A DNA stretch of 64,000 bases from Beverwykella pulmonaria. Lineage: Eukaryota; Ascomycota; Dothideomycetes; Pleosporales; Melanommataceae. The position numbers and the translations under genes are program-made. The stretch is from positions 2,650,319 to 2,714,318 of the forward strand of contig BCHH01000006.1 in the NCBI GenBank assembly GCA_001599595.1. The letters are read 5' to 3'. The notes under the pieces were generated by a model, which was not told where the DNA came from, did not search any database, and was given only the letters and a program-made list of their open reading frames with translations. Below, in pieces: positions 40,891-52,300 of the stretch (positions are counted from its first letter, which is position 1; each line of letters begins with the position of its first letter).

Positions 40891-41402
40891 AATGTCACAG
40901 CATTCTTCTACTCTCAACCAGAACCCTAACCCAATCCCAATCCAATCCTAACAGCAGCTTATTTTGCCTCCGCTGCCTAGTTTCGATTCTGAGCTCCCTC
41001 TATTTCTAGACGACGAGTCCGATCCCCCTCCCATTCATACTCCACCATACCCTTCCGCCCTCACACTACCAGCCTTCTCTTGGGAAGTCCTCCATTTTCT
41101 AATCTCACTGCGCTGTCACGTTTCCGAGACCCAGCGCACGGATTAGAAGGGATGTTGTGTGATGATGTTCGGGCTGTCCAGGTGAGTTGTGGCGTTGATC
41201 TTTACGAATGTGCGGAGTGGGAATGTGTATAGAGAATTATTAGAAGAGGTGGGCGAGTCCGAAGGTCAGGATGAGGAAGGAAGGGATTGAAGTTGAGGAT
41301 GTGAAATTAGAGAGCGAGAGGGAGATGAGGGTTGGAGGGTGGACAGATGGTTGGGTCGTGACGTTGTGGATGAGTATACTTCTTTGTAATAGAGTCAATT
41401 AG
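40891..41402 (+). pseudogene. Broken gene of unknown function, one early TAA plus later frame changes
   Basis: The frame starts MSQHSSTLNQNPNPIPIQS, meets TAA at 40948-40950, and continues in the same frame as QQLILPPLPSFDSELPLFLD until a stop at 41144-41146. CAA to TAA (C-to-T in a CpA context) would restore Gln inside a Gln run. Beyond, another frame gives HGLEGMLCDDVRAVQ up to a GTGAGT, and after about 50 bp protein-like sequence (GIEVEDVKLESEREMRVGG) runs to TAG at 41400. This looks like a two-exon gene now decayed. No family recognised. Confidence 0.5.
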
Positions 41403-41579
41403 CAGGGCACTCATGTCACATTAAAACCCCGTTACATCAACCTAAACCGACGGTTACCAATTTATCTGGGCGCGATAGTTGAAGAAATGGGAGCTGCAAT
41501 GCGCAATAGGGTTTATTGGGCTAGAAAACTAGGCTATGAGGGCTAGATTGTTGGCAGTGGGGATCAGGATCGAGAAAAG

Positions 41580-41860
41580 ATAAGAGTAGTCATGATAGTT
41601 GTAAAAAGTAATGAGCAGAGTTCGAGTTAGCTTGATAAGAGTAGTCATGATAGTTGTAAAAAGTAATGAGCAGAGTTCGAGTTAGCTTGATAAGAGTAGT
41701 CATGATAGTTGTAAAAAGTAATGAGCAGAGTTCGAGTTAGCTTGATAAGAGTAGTCATGATAGTTGTAAAAAGTAATGAGCAGAGTTCGAGTTAGCTTGA
41801 TAAGAGTAGTCATGATAGTTGTAAAAAGTAATGAGCAGAGTTCGAGTTAGCTTGATAAGA
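41580..41860. repeat. Tandem array, 5 identical copies of a 55-bp unit
   Basis: Units begin at 41580, 41635, 41690, 41745 and 41800, each starting ATAAGAGTAGTCATGATAGT and ending GAGTTAGCTTG. A sixth copy stops after six bases at 41860. All five copies appear identical by eye, so the array is either young or kept uniform by unequal exchange. It is not in a reading frame. Confidence 0.95.
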
Positions 41861-42180
41861 TTCACATGGCATTTCATTTGAAACCAAGTTCACGTAGACA
41901 GCAATTTGCAAAGAAACTACAAAGGATTGAAGAACGGAAGCGCACTGTACAACAAGTGCAGAACTTTTAGAAAGAATTGAATCACGGAAGGTATCGAAGC
42001 TACCATTCATTCTTTCTTGTATGACAACATTCTGGCGTCATGGGATTGCCCACCTTTGAGCTTGCCCTTTACCTTCGCATCAAAATCAACCACAGATTTA
42101 TAGTCTAAGGGTAGAGAGTTCTATTACTCTGTACCATTCGTCAATCTATTTAATAAAAAAATTAACGAAACCTACACAAA

Positions 42181-42543
42181 ATGTCTACCACTAATCCTCG
42201 AGACCTAGTCACACTTGAATTCAGCGCATTTTCTCTATTCGAGCTAATCCTTCCCTGGAAAGACATCAACAAGCTCATTTCAGAATTCTGGTCAGACTAC
42301 CAAACCTGAGACGCCGTCCATATCTGCGACATCTCACACAACGTTTCATGCCTCCAACAATTTGCCCTATTCCTAGATTCAGAACTGTGCAACGCAGTGT
42401 CCACAGTATTGGAGAGTATACAGCCATTAGCCATGATGCTTGCGGCTGTGAATCTGCAAAAGGATTTACTGCGGAGAAGACAAGAGGCGTTAAGGATAAT
42501 GGCGATGAAAGGCAAAGGGGTTGTAACTGAAGGGGATGAGTAG
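42181..42543 (+). pseudogene. Broken reading frame of unknown function, one TGA
   Basis: A 120-codon frame from ATG at 42181 to TAG at 42541 has a single in-frame TGA at 42307-42309 (context DYQT-stop-DAVHICD). The sequence reads as a helical protein, for example FELILPWKDINKLISEFW and ALFLDSELCNAVSTVLES. CGA to TGA (Arg lost by C-to-T) is the simplest explanation. The TGA is followed by GAC, not the CTA context known for efficient readthrough. No family recognised. Confidence 0.5.
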
Positions 42544-43747
42544 GAGTATTGTATGACAGTAGGAACGAAGAACGGGGAAGTCCGATGTGTGGTTTTGAGG
42601 GGAAATGTGAAATAGAGAGTACAGTATGCGTCCTAGGTGATGTAGGGATTTCTTCGATAAGCGTAGTCTTTCAGGTAGTCTTGTACTTCAGATAATTCTT
42701 TCCCCTCTACGTCCTGATCGCACATAATTCTGTCCCACATGAACAATGACCTAATCGTCAAACTCGATGCGGCTGTCAATTTCCGTGGTCTAATTTCACA
42801 TCTAACTCAGATCAGCTAGCTCATTCCCTGTCTCAACAGCTCATCAACAGCACATCTATCTCAACTTTCCTCCTTTCCACCTCTTCTCCAAACACTAGTA
42901 TCCGCCAGTCTACAACTGATCCCAATTCTTGAATATCCCCACCGGAGAGATTCATTCCTTCAACCCATAAGCCCGGCGCTCGCTTTTCCCATCCCATTTT
43001 CACCTGTTCTTCTCCATGCATTTAGGCAGAACTCACAGATCTGCGCTTAGCTCCCGCTTCCCCACCACACATCTTTCGCCATCTGCCGTGAGGACCAACC
43101 GCCATCGCCCGCTTTCAATTCTGTTATATTTTTGCGACGGGCGACTCGTTTCTGGATTTTGGTATATCCCAGACGGGGCGTCTTCGTGCGAGAAGATGAG
43201 ATGAGATCTGTATATGAACTCACGGCACAATATGTCGTGCCCAGATATTGAACAATAATATGCGGGGCAGAAGGGCGTTTGGTCAGCATAAGGATCGCAT
43301 CGTGCACCCCTCTCCTCGGCAAGCCATCCATCAGCCAACCGACACGCCTGCCGCCTTGACCGTTTCCACAATTTCCACGCCACCTTACCGTTGAACGCCC
43401 TGCATGAGCCCATACACGGGCGGGAAACAGCTGGCGCGAAAACCCGCAAAAAGCTTATAATTACCCGTTAATTTACCCGTCGCCCTCTAAACAACGACGA
43501 AGCTATCTTGAAATGGATACGAGAATGCAGACCACTCACGTTTCGAGCCGTTTGGCCGGATGGTTTGCATGGTTGAATGAAGATTGTACCCGAGCCCAGG
43601 GCCCATATTGCCCGTCCTGCACGTTTCCCAGGCAAACGTATAGAAAAGCTGTCCCCCTTGCACATCTTCTGCTTCCACGTCCTCGTTCCCCCACAAGAGC
43701 TCTTCCAACTGCCATTGAGCCACTACTAGAGCTTCAATCTGTTCACC
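42544..43747. other. Intergenic region upstream of the sugar transporter
   Basis: About 1.2 kb. Minus-strand frames at 43033-43449 and 43487-43723 have no domain. The stretch 43400-43747 is the likely promoter and leader of the transporter. Nothing else recognised. Confidence 0.4.
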
Positions 43748-45826
43748 ATGGCACCCGTCGGTGGCACCGCGTCCGAATTCGAGGCCGCAGCCCTCGCGCG
43801 CCGCAAGGCTCTGTCCGGCGCTTCTGGGCCCTTGGCTTTACTGCATAACCTGCGCGTCTTTGGGATAGCATGTTTTGCGTGTCTGGGTGGGTTGCTGTAT
43901 GGGTACAACCAGGGCGTTTTCTCCGGCGTGCTCGCTATGACGAGTTTTAAGCTGCGTATGTAACGCCAAATGCTGAGTCCATCCATTGAGGTGTGACTTT
44001 ATCATGCGTGTGGTTGTTGATATGAAGCAGATATGGGCGACTACATCGCCAACCAAGAAACACTGGACTGGAACCCCTCCAAGCAAGGCTGGCTCGTGTC
44101 GATCCTCGAACTCGGTGCTTGGCTTGGGTGCATGTACTCTGGCTTCCTCGCCGAGATTCTGTCTCGAAAATACGCGATTCTGGTCAATGTTAGCGTTTTC
44201 ATCCTTGGTGTCATTGTTCAGGCTACGGCAATTGCGGGCGGGTCTGGCCCGTCTAACATTTTGGCTGGGCGGTTCATCACTGGTAAGTTCGCAAGTCCCA
44301 ATTGATCAGTTTTGGGAGGGATCAGAGCTAATGATAGTTTAGGTATGGGTGTCGGTTCTCTGTCCATGATTGTACCCATGTACAACGCCGAAATCGCGCC
44401 ACCGGAAGTGCGAGGTGCGCTCGTAGGTCTGCAACAGTTGTCCATTACGCTCGGCATCATGATCAGTTTCTGGATTGACTACGGCACTGTAAGTATACGT
44501 CTTTTCCCACCTAACCAAAATCGACCACTCACTTGAAGTACAGAACTTCATCGGCGGTCACGGGAGAAGCCAAAAGAACTCTGCGTGGTTGCTTCCCCTG
44601 TGTCTGCAACTGGTTCCCGCGGTTCTCCTCGGCACCGGCATGATCTTCATGCCCTTCTCTCCCCGTTGGCTCGTCCACCACGACCGTGAGCCTGAAGCCC
44701 GACGCGTGCTAGCGCGTCTGCGTGATTTGCCCCAGGAGCACGAGCTGATTGAGCTCGAGTACGCCGAGATCAAAGCGCAGTCCCTCTTCGAGAAGAAGAC
44801 ACTGCAAGAGAACTTCCCGCACCTGCAGGACATGAGTGTGCTCAGTGTCGCGAAGCTGCAGTTTGTAGCTATTGGGAGCTTGTTCAAGAGCAAGGCTATG
44901 TTCAAGCGCGTTATTGTGGCGACGGTGACGATGTTCTTCCAGCAGTGGACTGGCATCAACGCGGTGTTGTACTATGCGCCCACTATCTTCAAGAATTTGG
45001 GGCAGAGCGATACCTCGGTCAGCTTGTTGGCTACGGGCGTGGTTGGTATTGTCATGTTTATTGCGACAATTCCGGCAGTCATGTGGGTCGATAGTTGGGG
45101 AAGGAAGCCGACACTGGTTTATGGCGCGATTGGGATGGCTCTTTGCCACTTCATTATTGTAAGTCGAATTATTTTCTCCATGTTCAAAGAAGCAACCATT
45201 AACAGGTTACCCACAGGCGGGTATCACGGCGAGCTACCAGCACGACTGGTCTCATCATACAGGTGCCGGATGGGCAGCTGTCGTCATGGTCTGGCTGTTC
45301 GTCGTCCATTTCGGATACTCCTGGGGTCCGTGTGCGTGGATTGTCATCTCTGAAATTTGGCCTCTGTCGAATCGTCCATATGGAATTGCGCTTGGCGCTA
45401 GTTCTAACTGGTGAGTGATCTCTCTCTGTGTACCTTGATGTTATGTAATACTAACAAGAACGCAGGATGAACAACTTCATCGTCGGCCAAGTCACCCCTG
45501 ACATGCTTACACATATGACCTACGGCACCTACATTTTCTTCGGTATTTTGACTGCTGGAGGCGCAGCCTTCATTTTCTTCGTGTTCCCCGAGACGAAGGG
45601 ACTTTCGCTTGAGGAAATGGACCTCCTCTTTGGCTCGGTCGGTGTTGCCGAGCGCGAGAAGGAGAGATGGAGAGAAGTGCATGATGAGGTTGGTCTGACC
45701 GCGTTGCTAGCTAGGGCTGGACTCACTGTCGGCGCACATGACAACGGGGACAAGATTGCAGATGAGAAGCCGGTCTTGAACGAGACACATGAGAAGGAAG
45801 TTGCGCCGGTTGAGAAGGCTGCGTAA
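43748..45826 (+). CDS. MFS sugar transporter
   Basis: Six exons (43748-43955, 44031-44282, 44343-44488, 44544-45158, 45217-45410, 45466-45826) with introns of 55-75 bp encode 591 residues. The sugar-porter signatures are intact: GGLLYGYNQGVFSGVL in TM1, RFITGMGVGSLSMIVPMY spanning the intron 2 junction, APPEVRGALVGLQQ, FSPRWLV, QQWTGINAVLYYAPTIF (sugar-binding QQ-x-x-G-x-N), DSWGRKP and the C-terminal PETKGLSLEEMD. It is a plasma-membrane proton-coupled monosaccharide or related porter, substrate not determined. The C-terminal tail is long, acidic and cytosolic. It faces the TMEM70-like gene 3' to 3'. Confidence 0.95.
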
Positions 45827-46095
45827 TCGGGGTGAAGATAAGACGAGGCTTGGGATTTGAAGACGATAGTTGAGGGGGCAGTAGGGAAACGGTGGATGCA
45901 GGTTCGGCATGTGGAACGTTCGATGGTGTTGTTAATCTTTCGTTAAATTGATACCAGTAGTTTGATGCCACTTTACAAATACGCGAAATACCTATACACA
46001 ACTATTATTACACTGCGTAGATCCTCGAATCTAGTTGTATATGTGCAAGCGTCAACCTGACAACCCTAAATCTTCCATTTAACAGCTACCCTCCA

Positions 46096-47311
46096 CTATC
46101 TCGGTGGCGGCCGTGAAGTCTGCCTCTTGAGCTTTGGTGCCTCTGGCCGAGCAATTCTGACAGGCGTTACAGGCGTCACGGGTCTTGCAGGTCGTTTGGG
46201 GCCTAGTTTCTTGGATCTCGCTGTTTTTGATATTGCTTTCGCTACTGCAGCCTCCTTCTGCGTCGCCTCCTTCATAGTCTGCTGCTGAATGGCAAAGGCC
46301 ACATTCTCCCAAACCCCTGGCACTTTCGTCTTAATCGTATAACTCCTTCCCTCTTTGACATAGAACTTCCACCGGGGTTCCGATAGAATTTCCCAAAACC
46401 TCATAAAGATGCCTTTCGAACTCTGATGCTGGCGGTACTCTTTCGTCTTCAGGAGCTCGATATTGGCGAACCGACCTTTCTGAGGCGGAAGTGCGCGTAA
46501 TTCGGAAAGCATGGCACCGGTAGTTCGTCGAAAGGGGAACATGCGAAGAGTCGTGAATTCTAGACGAGTATTCCCCGGCATGTTGCGAGAGAAGGACATG
46601 AGGGTATCGCGGGAGCGGCGTGCATGCTCGGGGATCTCGAGGACAACACGTTTGACAAATGGGGCAGTCAGGTAAGACATTGCAAACATGGGAATAGCCG
46701 ACAGGATGACCACTGATGAGATTTGAGATGTGAGTGAGGGTTAAACGTGGATTAAAAGTCATCAATTTTGTGTACGAAGACAGAGATAGAGAGAAAGTAA
46801 CACGGAGACCATATAAATGCAAAAAGACACCTCCTTGGAATGAGAGACAGGAGGGAAAGCTCGGACGTTTGGAGAGGGAAGATCAAAGAGGATGGACTTA
46901 CCACCCACTGTCTGCAGAAATCGGACATGCTCATCGGGCTGATTCTCATTCTTGTACAGCATAGGCGCAAGCCACACCACTGAGCAGCCGAACTGGAAGA
47001 CTGCCGTTGCCTTCCAGAAGCCGACAAATGTGGTGCGCATATCACCAGCATCGTATATCTCTAGTTGATGTGCGTATCCTAGATTTATTAGCGCCACTCC
47101 ATTTTCTCAATCACAGCAGCATTTTACTTTTGATTGTGCCCCCATTCTTCGTTGCTTCTGCGACCTTGCGGAGGATGGACGACGTAGAAAATTTATGGCA
47201 ACTGCCGCAGATGAATTGTGAGATACGTAGCCGACTGGCAGGTCTTCCGGAGCGCACCCATGGCCTCGAGCCTCGAAGAGCTGAAGCTAAGACGTGAAAG
47301 CGATGGTGCAT
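46096..47311 (-). CDS. Mitochondrial TMEM70/TMEM186-like membrane protein
   Basis: Three exons (47311-47128, 47078-46902, 46712-46096) encode 325 residues. Introns are 49 bp and an unusually long 189 bp that is pyrimidine-rich. The first exon is a mitochondrial presequence rich in Arg/Ser (SRPWVRSGRPASRLRIS, then FSTSSI). Two membrane segments follow: TTFVGFWKATAVFQFGCSVV and VVILSAIPMFAMSYLTAPF. The second is followed by the family pattern PEHARRSRDTLMSFSRNMP and LEFTTLRMFPFRRT. Relatives assist assembly of respiratory complexes or ATP synthase in the inner membrane; here that is inferred. The C-terminus is basic and Pro-rich. Confidence 0.8.
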
Positions 47312-47713
47312 GTCAATTAGAGGATGATGTTGGAGAGACGTTCAACGCGTGAAGAAATGGAGGTATCGCGTAAAGTTGCCCCATGTATCTTGGCATCTAG
47401 AGATCTTTAGCCTCACAGATAATGAAAGGGTGTTCAGCACTGCAACGCATCTCGCATACTTTTGGGTCAATATTCCTCAATTCTCCATTCAAAGGGTCTG
47501 TATCGCACTCGAGTCGCGAGATCCTCTTCAATGCGCTATCACGTGCGGAGCTCGGGTCGGCGGAGGAATCTCCGAGCCCTTTTTGAACACGATTCAATTG
47601 CGATTCTCCATCAATTCACTGTCGCAACACCTCACAATGCCCAGTCCTTGGTCATAAATAGGCCCGCACGTTCCCAATCTCGGAATTTATGCCTAATGTA
47701 ATTACGACTCGCC
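47312..47713. promoter_or_regulatory. Divergent promoter interval
   Basis: About 400 bp between the TMEM70-like gene and the divergent cyclotransferase gene. No distinct element recognised. Confidence 0.35.
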
Positions 47714-48945
47714 ATGTTATTCATCTTTGCGCTGTTGTCAATTGTGCCGTTCCTATCCTTGGGGGCAGCTTACAGCGCTCTCAGCGATGATACTCTCAAG
47801 AGCATACCTGGGCCTGGCAATGACTTCAACATCAAGGATGGCGCCCTTCTAGCACCCATCCTACGAACGCGGGTATCGGGCACGCCGGGAAACGCGGCTG
47901 TCCTGCAGCACTTCGTCGACTTCTTTACGACCAACCTGCCCAAATGGAGGCTCGAGTTTCAGAATTCCTCCTCCACGACGCCGACTAGCAAAGGGGAAAA
48001 GATTCCGTTTGTAAACTTGATTGCGACACGAGACCCCCCAGGAAGCCAGGCTGGCGAAGTTGGGCGGCTGGCGTTGGTAGCCCACTACGACAGCAAATTG
48101 ACACCCACCGGATTCATTGGGGCCACGGACAGTGCAGCACCATGCGCCATGCTACTCCACGCTGCGAGGAGCATAGATGCGGCTCTGACGAAGAAGTGGG
48201 AAGCCGTGGCTGCAGAAGGGTCGGACGAGCTGGAGGAGCGCAAGGGCGTGCAGATATTATTGTTAGACGGAGAGGAATCATTCCTCAGCTGGACTGATAC
48301 GGACAGCCTCTATGGGGCGCGGTATGGCTATTCTTCCTCTCTAGAAAAGGGGGTCCACATACTGACATTTCATGTCTCAGAGCTCTCGCCGAACATTGGG
48401 AATCGACCTTCCATCCGGCCGCATCTACGTATCGCACTCCGCTTGACTCGATAGACCTCTTTGTGCTCCTCGACCTCCTTGGAGCCTCCGCTCCGAATGT
48501 TCCTTCATACTTTAAAACTACACACTGGGCTTATAAGAAAATGGCTGCTGTAGAACACCGACTGCGGGAGTTGCGCTTGTTCAAGTCCTCGCCGAACCAT
48601 CCGGCAAGGGTAGCGAAGCGCAAGAACAAAGGAATCCGAACAGAAGGGTACTTTTTGGTGGATGCGGAGAAGAGCGATCACTCTACCGCCTTCATGGGTG
48701 GCTTTGTGGAAGACGATCACGTTCCTTTCATGGCTCGTGGCGTTGATATCCTACACATTATACCTACACCATTTCCGAAGGTGTGGCACGAAATAACGGA
48801 CGATGCAGAGCACTTGAATATGGATGTAGTTGAGGATTGGGCAAAGCTGGTTATTGCATTTACGGGAGAGTGGATGGATTTAGAAGGTTTTTTGAATGGC
48901 AAGAGAGAGCGGAGTGCAGAATATACAGAGAAGACGGAGTTGTGA
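47714..48945 (+). CDS. Glutaminyl-peptide cyclotransferase (M28-type)
   Basis: Exons 47714-48321 and 48381-48945 are joined by a 59-bp intron (GTATGG donor, CTCAG acceptor), giving 390 residues. A signal peptide is present (MLFIFALLSIVPFLSLGAA). Zinc-ligand motifs of animal/fungal-type QC are seen: LVAHYDSK (His and Asp nearby), the acidic LLLDGEESF with SWTDTDSLYGAR, and the late His in GGFVEDDHVPF. The splice joins LYGAR to ALAEHW, recovering the family sequence. The enzyme converts N-terminal Gln of secreted or ER proteins to pyroglutamate, protecting them from aminopeptidases. Confidence 0.93.
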
Positions 48946-49341
48946 GTAGGTCTCTATTCAACCCGTTGGATATTCCAGTTGACTTCAACGCAGTGAGATA
49001 CCCTAGTTTTGGAATATACCCTTTTTGAATCTGTATTATGTTCGTGTCGATAATGTTGCACGGCATTCCTCGCTTCGCTCTTCTCTTTGTGTCAACCTTG
49101 TAAAAACCCAACACTGAAAGCCGGACCATCAGAAGAATGAAGACAAAGAAGTCTCTGCTTGTAATGCAGTTCCGTCCACATGCGGGACGTGAAAGAAAAC
49201 TCATCGGGCCCGTGTCTTAGCACACGACGCCGTTCTACACTCTGTAGTTTTGACAACGTTCGTTGATTGCACCAGACTCACCCGAATATTCAACCTTGAG
49301 CACGGAATTATTACTCAGATCAAATTCGGTCACTAACTACA
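48946..49341. other. Intergenic region
   Basis: About 400 bp between two plus-strand genes; nothing recognised. Confidence 0.35.
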
Positions 49342-52300
49342 ATGTCGAGAGGCGGTCGCAAGCGCAATCACAATGCGTCTGATTCCGAAGCGGAGACTGA
49401 TATCAAGCGGAAGAAGACGCCGCTCCAAGCCGCGCCACACAGACGAGGCGGTACGCATCGCGTCAAGGATGAGCACCGCACTAATACACACTGGGATGAA
49501 AAAAATTATCAGGAACTTCTCTATGCGATTAAGGCTCGACACGGGCTCTATACGAAGGACATGAAGAAGCACGAGATTGCACTCGCGCTGGCAGAAGACG
49601 ACAGATCAGCCAAGATCAGGAAGATGAAGCAAAAGAGAGCGACCGAGAGGAAGATTGCAGAGCGCAAGAAGAAACGAGAGAAAGAACAGAAGGAAAAGGA
49701 ATGCAAAGGGAAGAAGACCAGGACTGAGAAGGGGGGCAGAGAGTGGAGAAGAGAAGCTGGTGAGGTTCATGTCAGTGATATAATAGATGAAGTAGGCCTT
49801 GCTGGAGTGGAGGATTATGGAATCAAGATGGTGGGTGATGTAGCTGAAGACGAGTGGGAGGAGACGGAAACCTCTGAAGCCTGGACATCCACCTCTCTAT
49901 CGCCGATCTTCCCCATCCAGAAGTTACGAATCTTTGAGTGGCCATACCCAAGCATGCCCTCCCGTTATCCTCCTTCGGCAAGCTGGTCCGATCAGGGGAA
50001 TAAGCGAGTCCTTGTCGCAGACGAGCTTCTACCAAAAAGGATTACGTACGCAGTCATGAAATTGGTAACGACAATAACGAAGGAAAAGCTTGAGCTGCCC
50101 GGACGTACGTATCCGGAGGCTGTTGAGCCTGACTTCGTGCCCAGGTTGTCGCAGCACACAATTGACTGTTGCCGGAATGGTGTTATGATCAGCTCACTTC
50201 GCAAAGCCGTCGTCGAGCGAGGCGTGGACTGGGCTAAACGTACTCAGCTCCAGGGTTTCAATGGAAGGATGTTCCTCAACTTACCCCCACGAACGTCGTC
50301 GATCTCTCTCCGTGATGTGTACGCTAAATGGAACAAGACCCTGGCACCGGTCGAAACCACGGACCCAAAGGCCGGCAAGATTGTCAATCAGGGGTCGAAG
50401 AAGCAACAACAGCAGAAACAGAAAGAGAAGAGAAAGAAGCTGCTTGATATTTTCGAATCTTCGGAATGGCGCCCGTTAGTTTGCTATCTCCCGGCTTATC
50501 TTGAGTACTCGGAACACAAGGACGACCCTGAGAACTCCCTAACCGTGGAGAATCTGCACTATGTTCGGTTCCCGGGGATGGATCTTCCACACTTCTACTT
50601 TTGGACGTACGAGGGAGATTGGGCGGACCCGACTACGCCCAATCCAGAGTGGGCAGACGCCAAAGAGGAGGACGAGGAGCATGAACGTAAGGAAGCAGTA
50701 CCACGTGATCATATATTTGCCAAAGATCAGGGCAATTCGGCTCACCGTCCAGGCAATGGTCATGACAAGTACAAGTCTTCTCCTAGCATAAACTGTATGA
50801 AGATTCGCGTTAAGAAGGCCAAGGTGCCACGCAAATTTCAACCAGATCAGAAACAGCCTAAGACATCGAAGTACAAGACCGTGCTGTGGAACATCGAAAG
50901 AGATCTCTACCAAGACGGTCTTGCGGCAACACTGTACAAGTACCGCAAACAGTGGGTGGCGGAGGGGAAGGAACTGCACTGGAAATACCTCAGCGAGAAC
51001 TTGCCGGAGCTATTCCCCAGTGGCAAGCTACCAGACGCGCCACCCGTTCACCTGCACCACGCCTCATCGAAATGCTTAGCCGAGAAAATTGCTGCAGTAG
51101 ACGTCCCGAGTCATAGCAAGACGGTGGCACCGATCAATGGCGACGAGCCTTGGACGCGCGACGACGACGCTTACTGGGATATTGTCGATGTTCCAGAGGA
51201 AGACGTATCGGAATCGGATATACCACAGACGCTGTTGCGACCTGTTGAGCCACTCGATCTCGGACCGCCGCCCGTCCTAAGCCGACCGAGCGAAGCCCTG
51301 CCGCACAAGTTCAGCAAATTCGACGCTTGGCTCAAGGGCCTTAGTCCTTCGTATGTTCCGCCTCTCGACTCACGCTCACCCGTCTCTCTTTCTGGCAAAG
51401 CCGTGCGCGCTTTCGAGAGGCAGGCATGGGAGAAGCTATTCGAGCAACAGGCCGAACTCTCAACTAGGCGAAAGGTCCTACGCGCACCTTCGATCACGAC
51501 GAAGAGAAGTGTGGTGCCTAATTTTATCTCTGAGATCGAGGCTATGCCTGTCGCGGAGCTCAAGTGGCAGTTATACAACTTGATGAATGGTCAGCTAAAT
51601 CACAATCAGTACTGTCATATTTGTCTTGAGCCGCTGGAGCAAGGCAATATGCGGGTGGTGGAAAGGCATTATCAGATGCATCAAGATGAAACAGACTTGA
51701 AGTGCCCATTCTGTGGTATGGAGTGGTGGATGTTAAATTCACAGGTAAGTTTTCCCCTTTGCCTTTCCCTTTCCCTTTCCCGGCCTACCACCATGACATG
51801 TTTTGTGGAAGATGTGCTCAAATTGAACAGTGGAAGTCCTCCCACATTTTCTCCCACAGCGTTGGCAAAACCTTTCACCGCCGCCGCTCTTCTACCCCAT
51901 CCCCGTTCCAAAGGCCTTACATTATCCCCGGCAATGCGCGTAGAGGCAGTTGTCGGCTCTCGGCGATCAATACTAGTTCATCACCAAGGCGCACATCAAA
52001 GGTCACATTCTCGCCTCAGACGGTTGAAAGAAGAATCGCATACAATGACCAAAACGAAGATACAGGTATGGATGCGGACGTGAGCTCATTAGCTACAACA
52101 AGTCCAAAACGCAGTAGTCTGAGGAAAGGAGCTCCGCTTTCGATAACGAGGAAAGGAAGTCTTAGAATCGATATTGGGAAAGAAGTTACGAATCTCAAGA
52201 CCGGGAAGACCGACCACGGCCAGAAGCACATAAACCTCGGCAAGACGTACAACACTCCTTCCACGCCCTCTGATCACATTAAAAGCCCGGAATTCTACCT

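Noticed and set aside
41580..41860. Possible CRISPR array
   Set aside because: The 55-bp units are directly adjacent with no unique spacers, and the genome is eukaryotic. It is a plain minisatellite.
39842..42543. Programmed stop-codon readthrough in three genes
   Set aside because: The three stops differ and none has the CTA context after TGA. The flanking genes are also decayed, so mutation is simpler.
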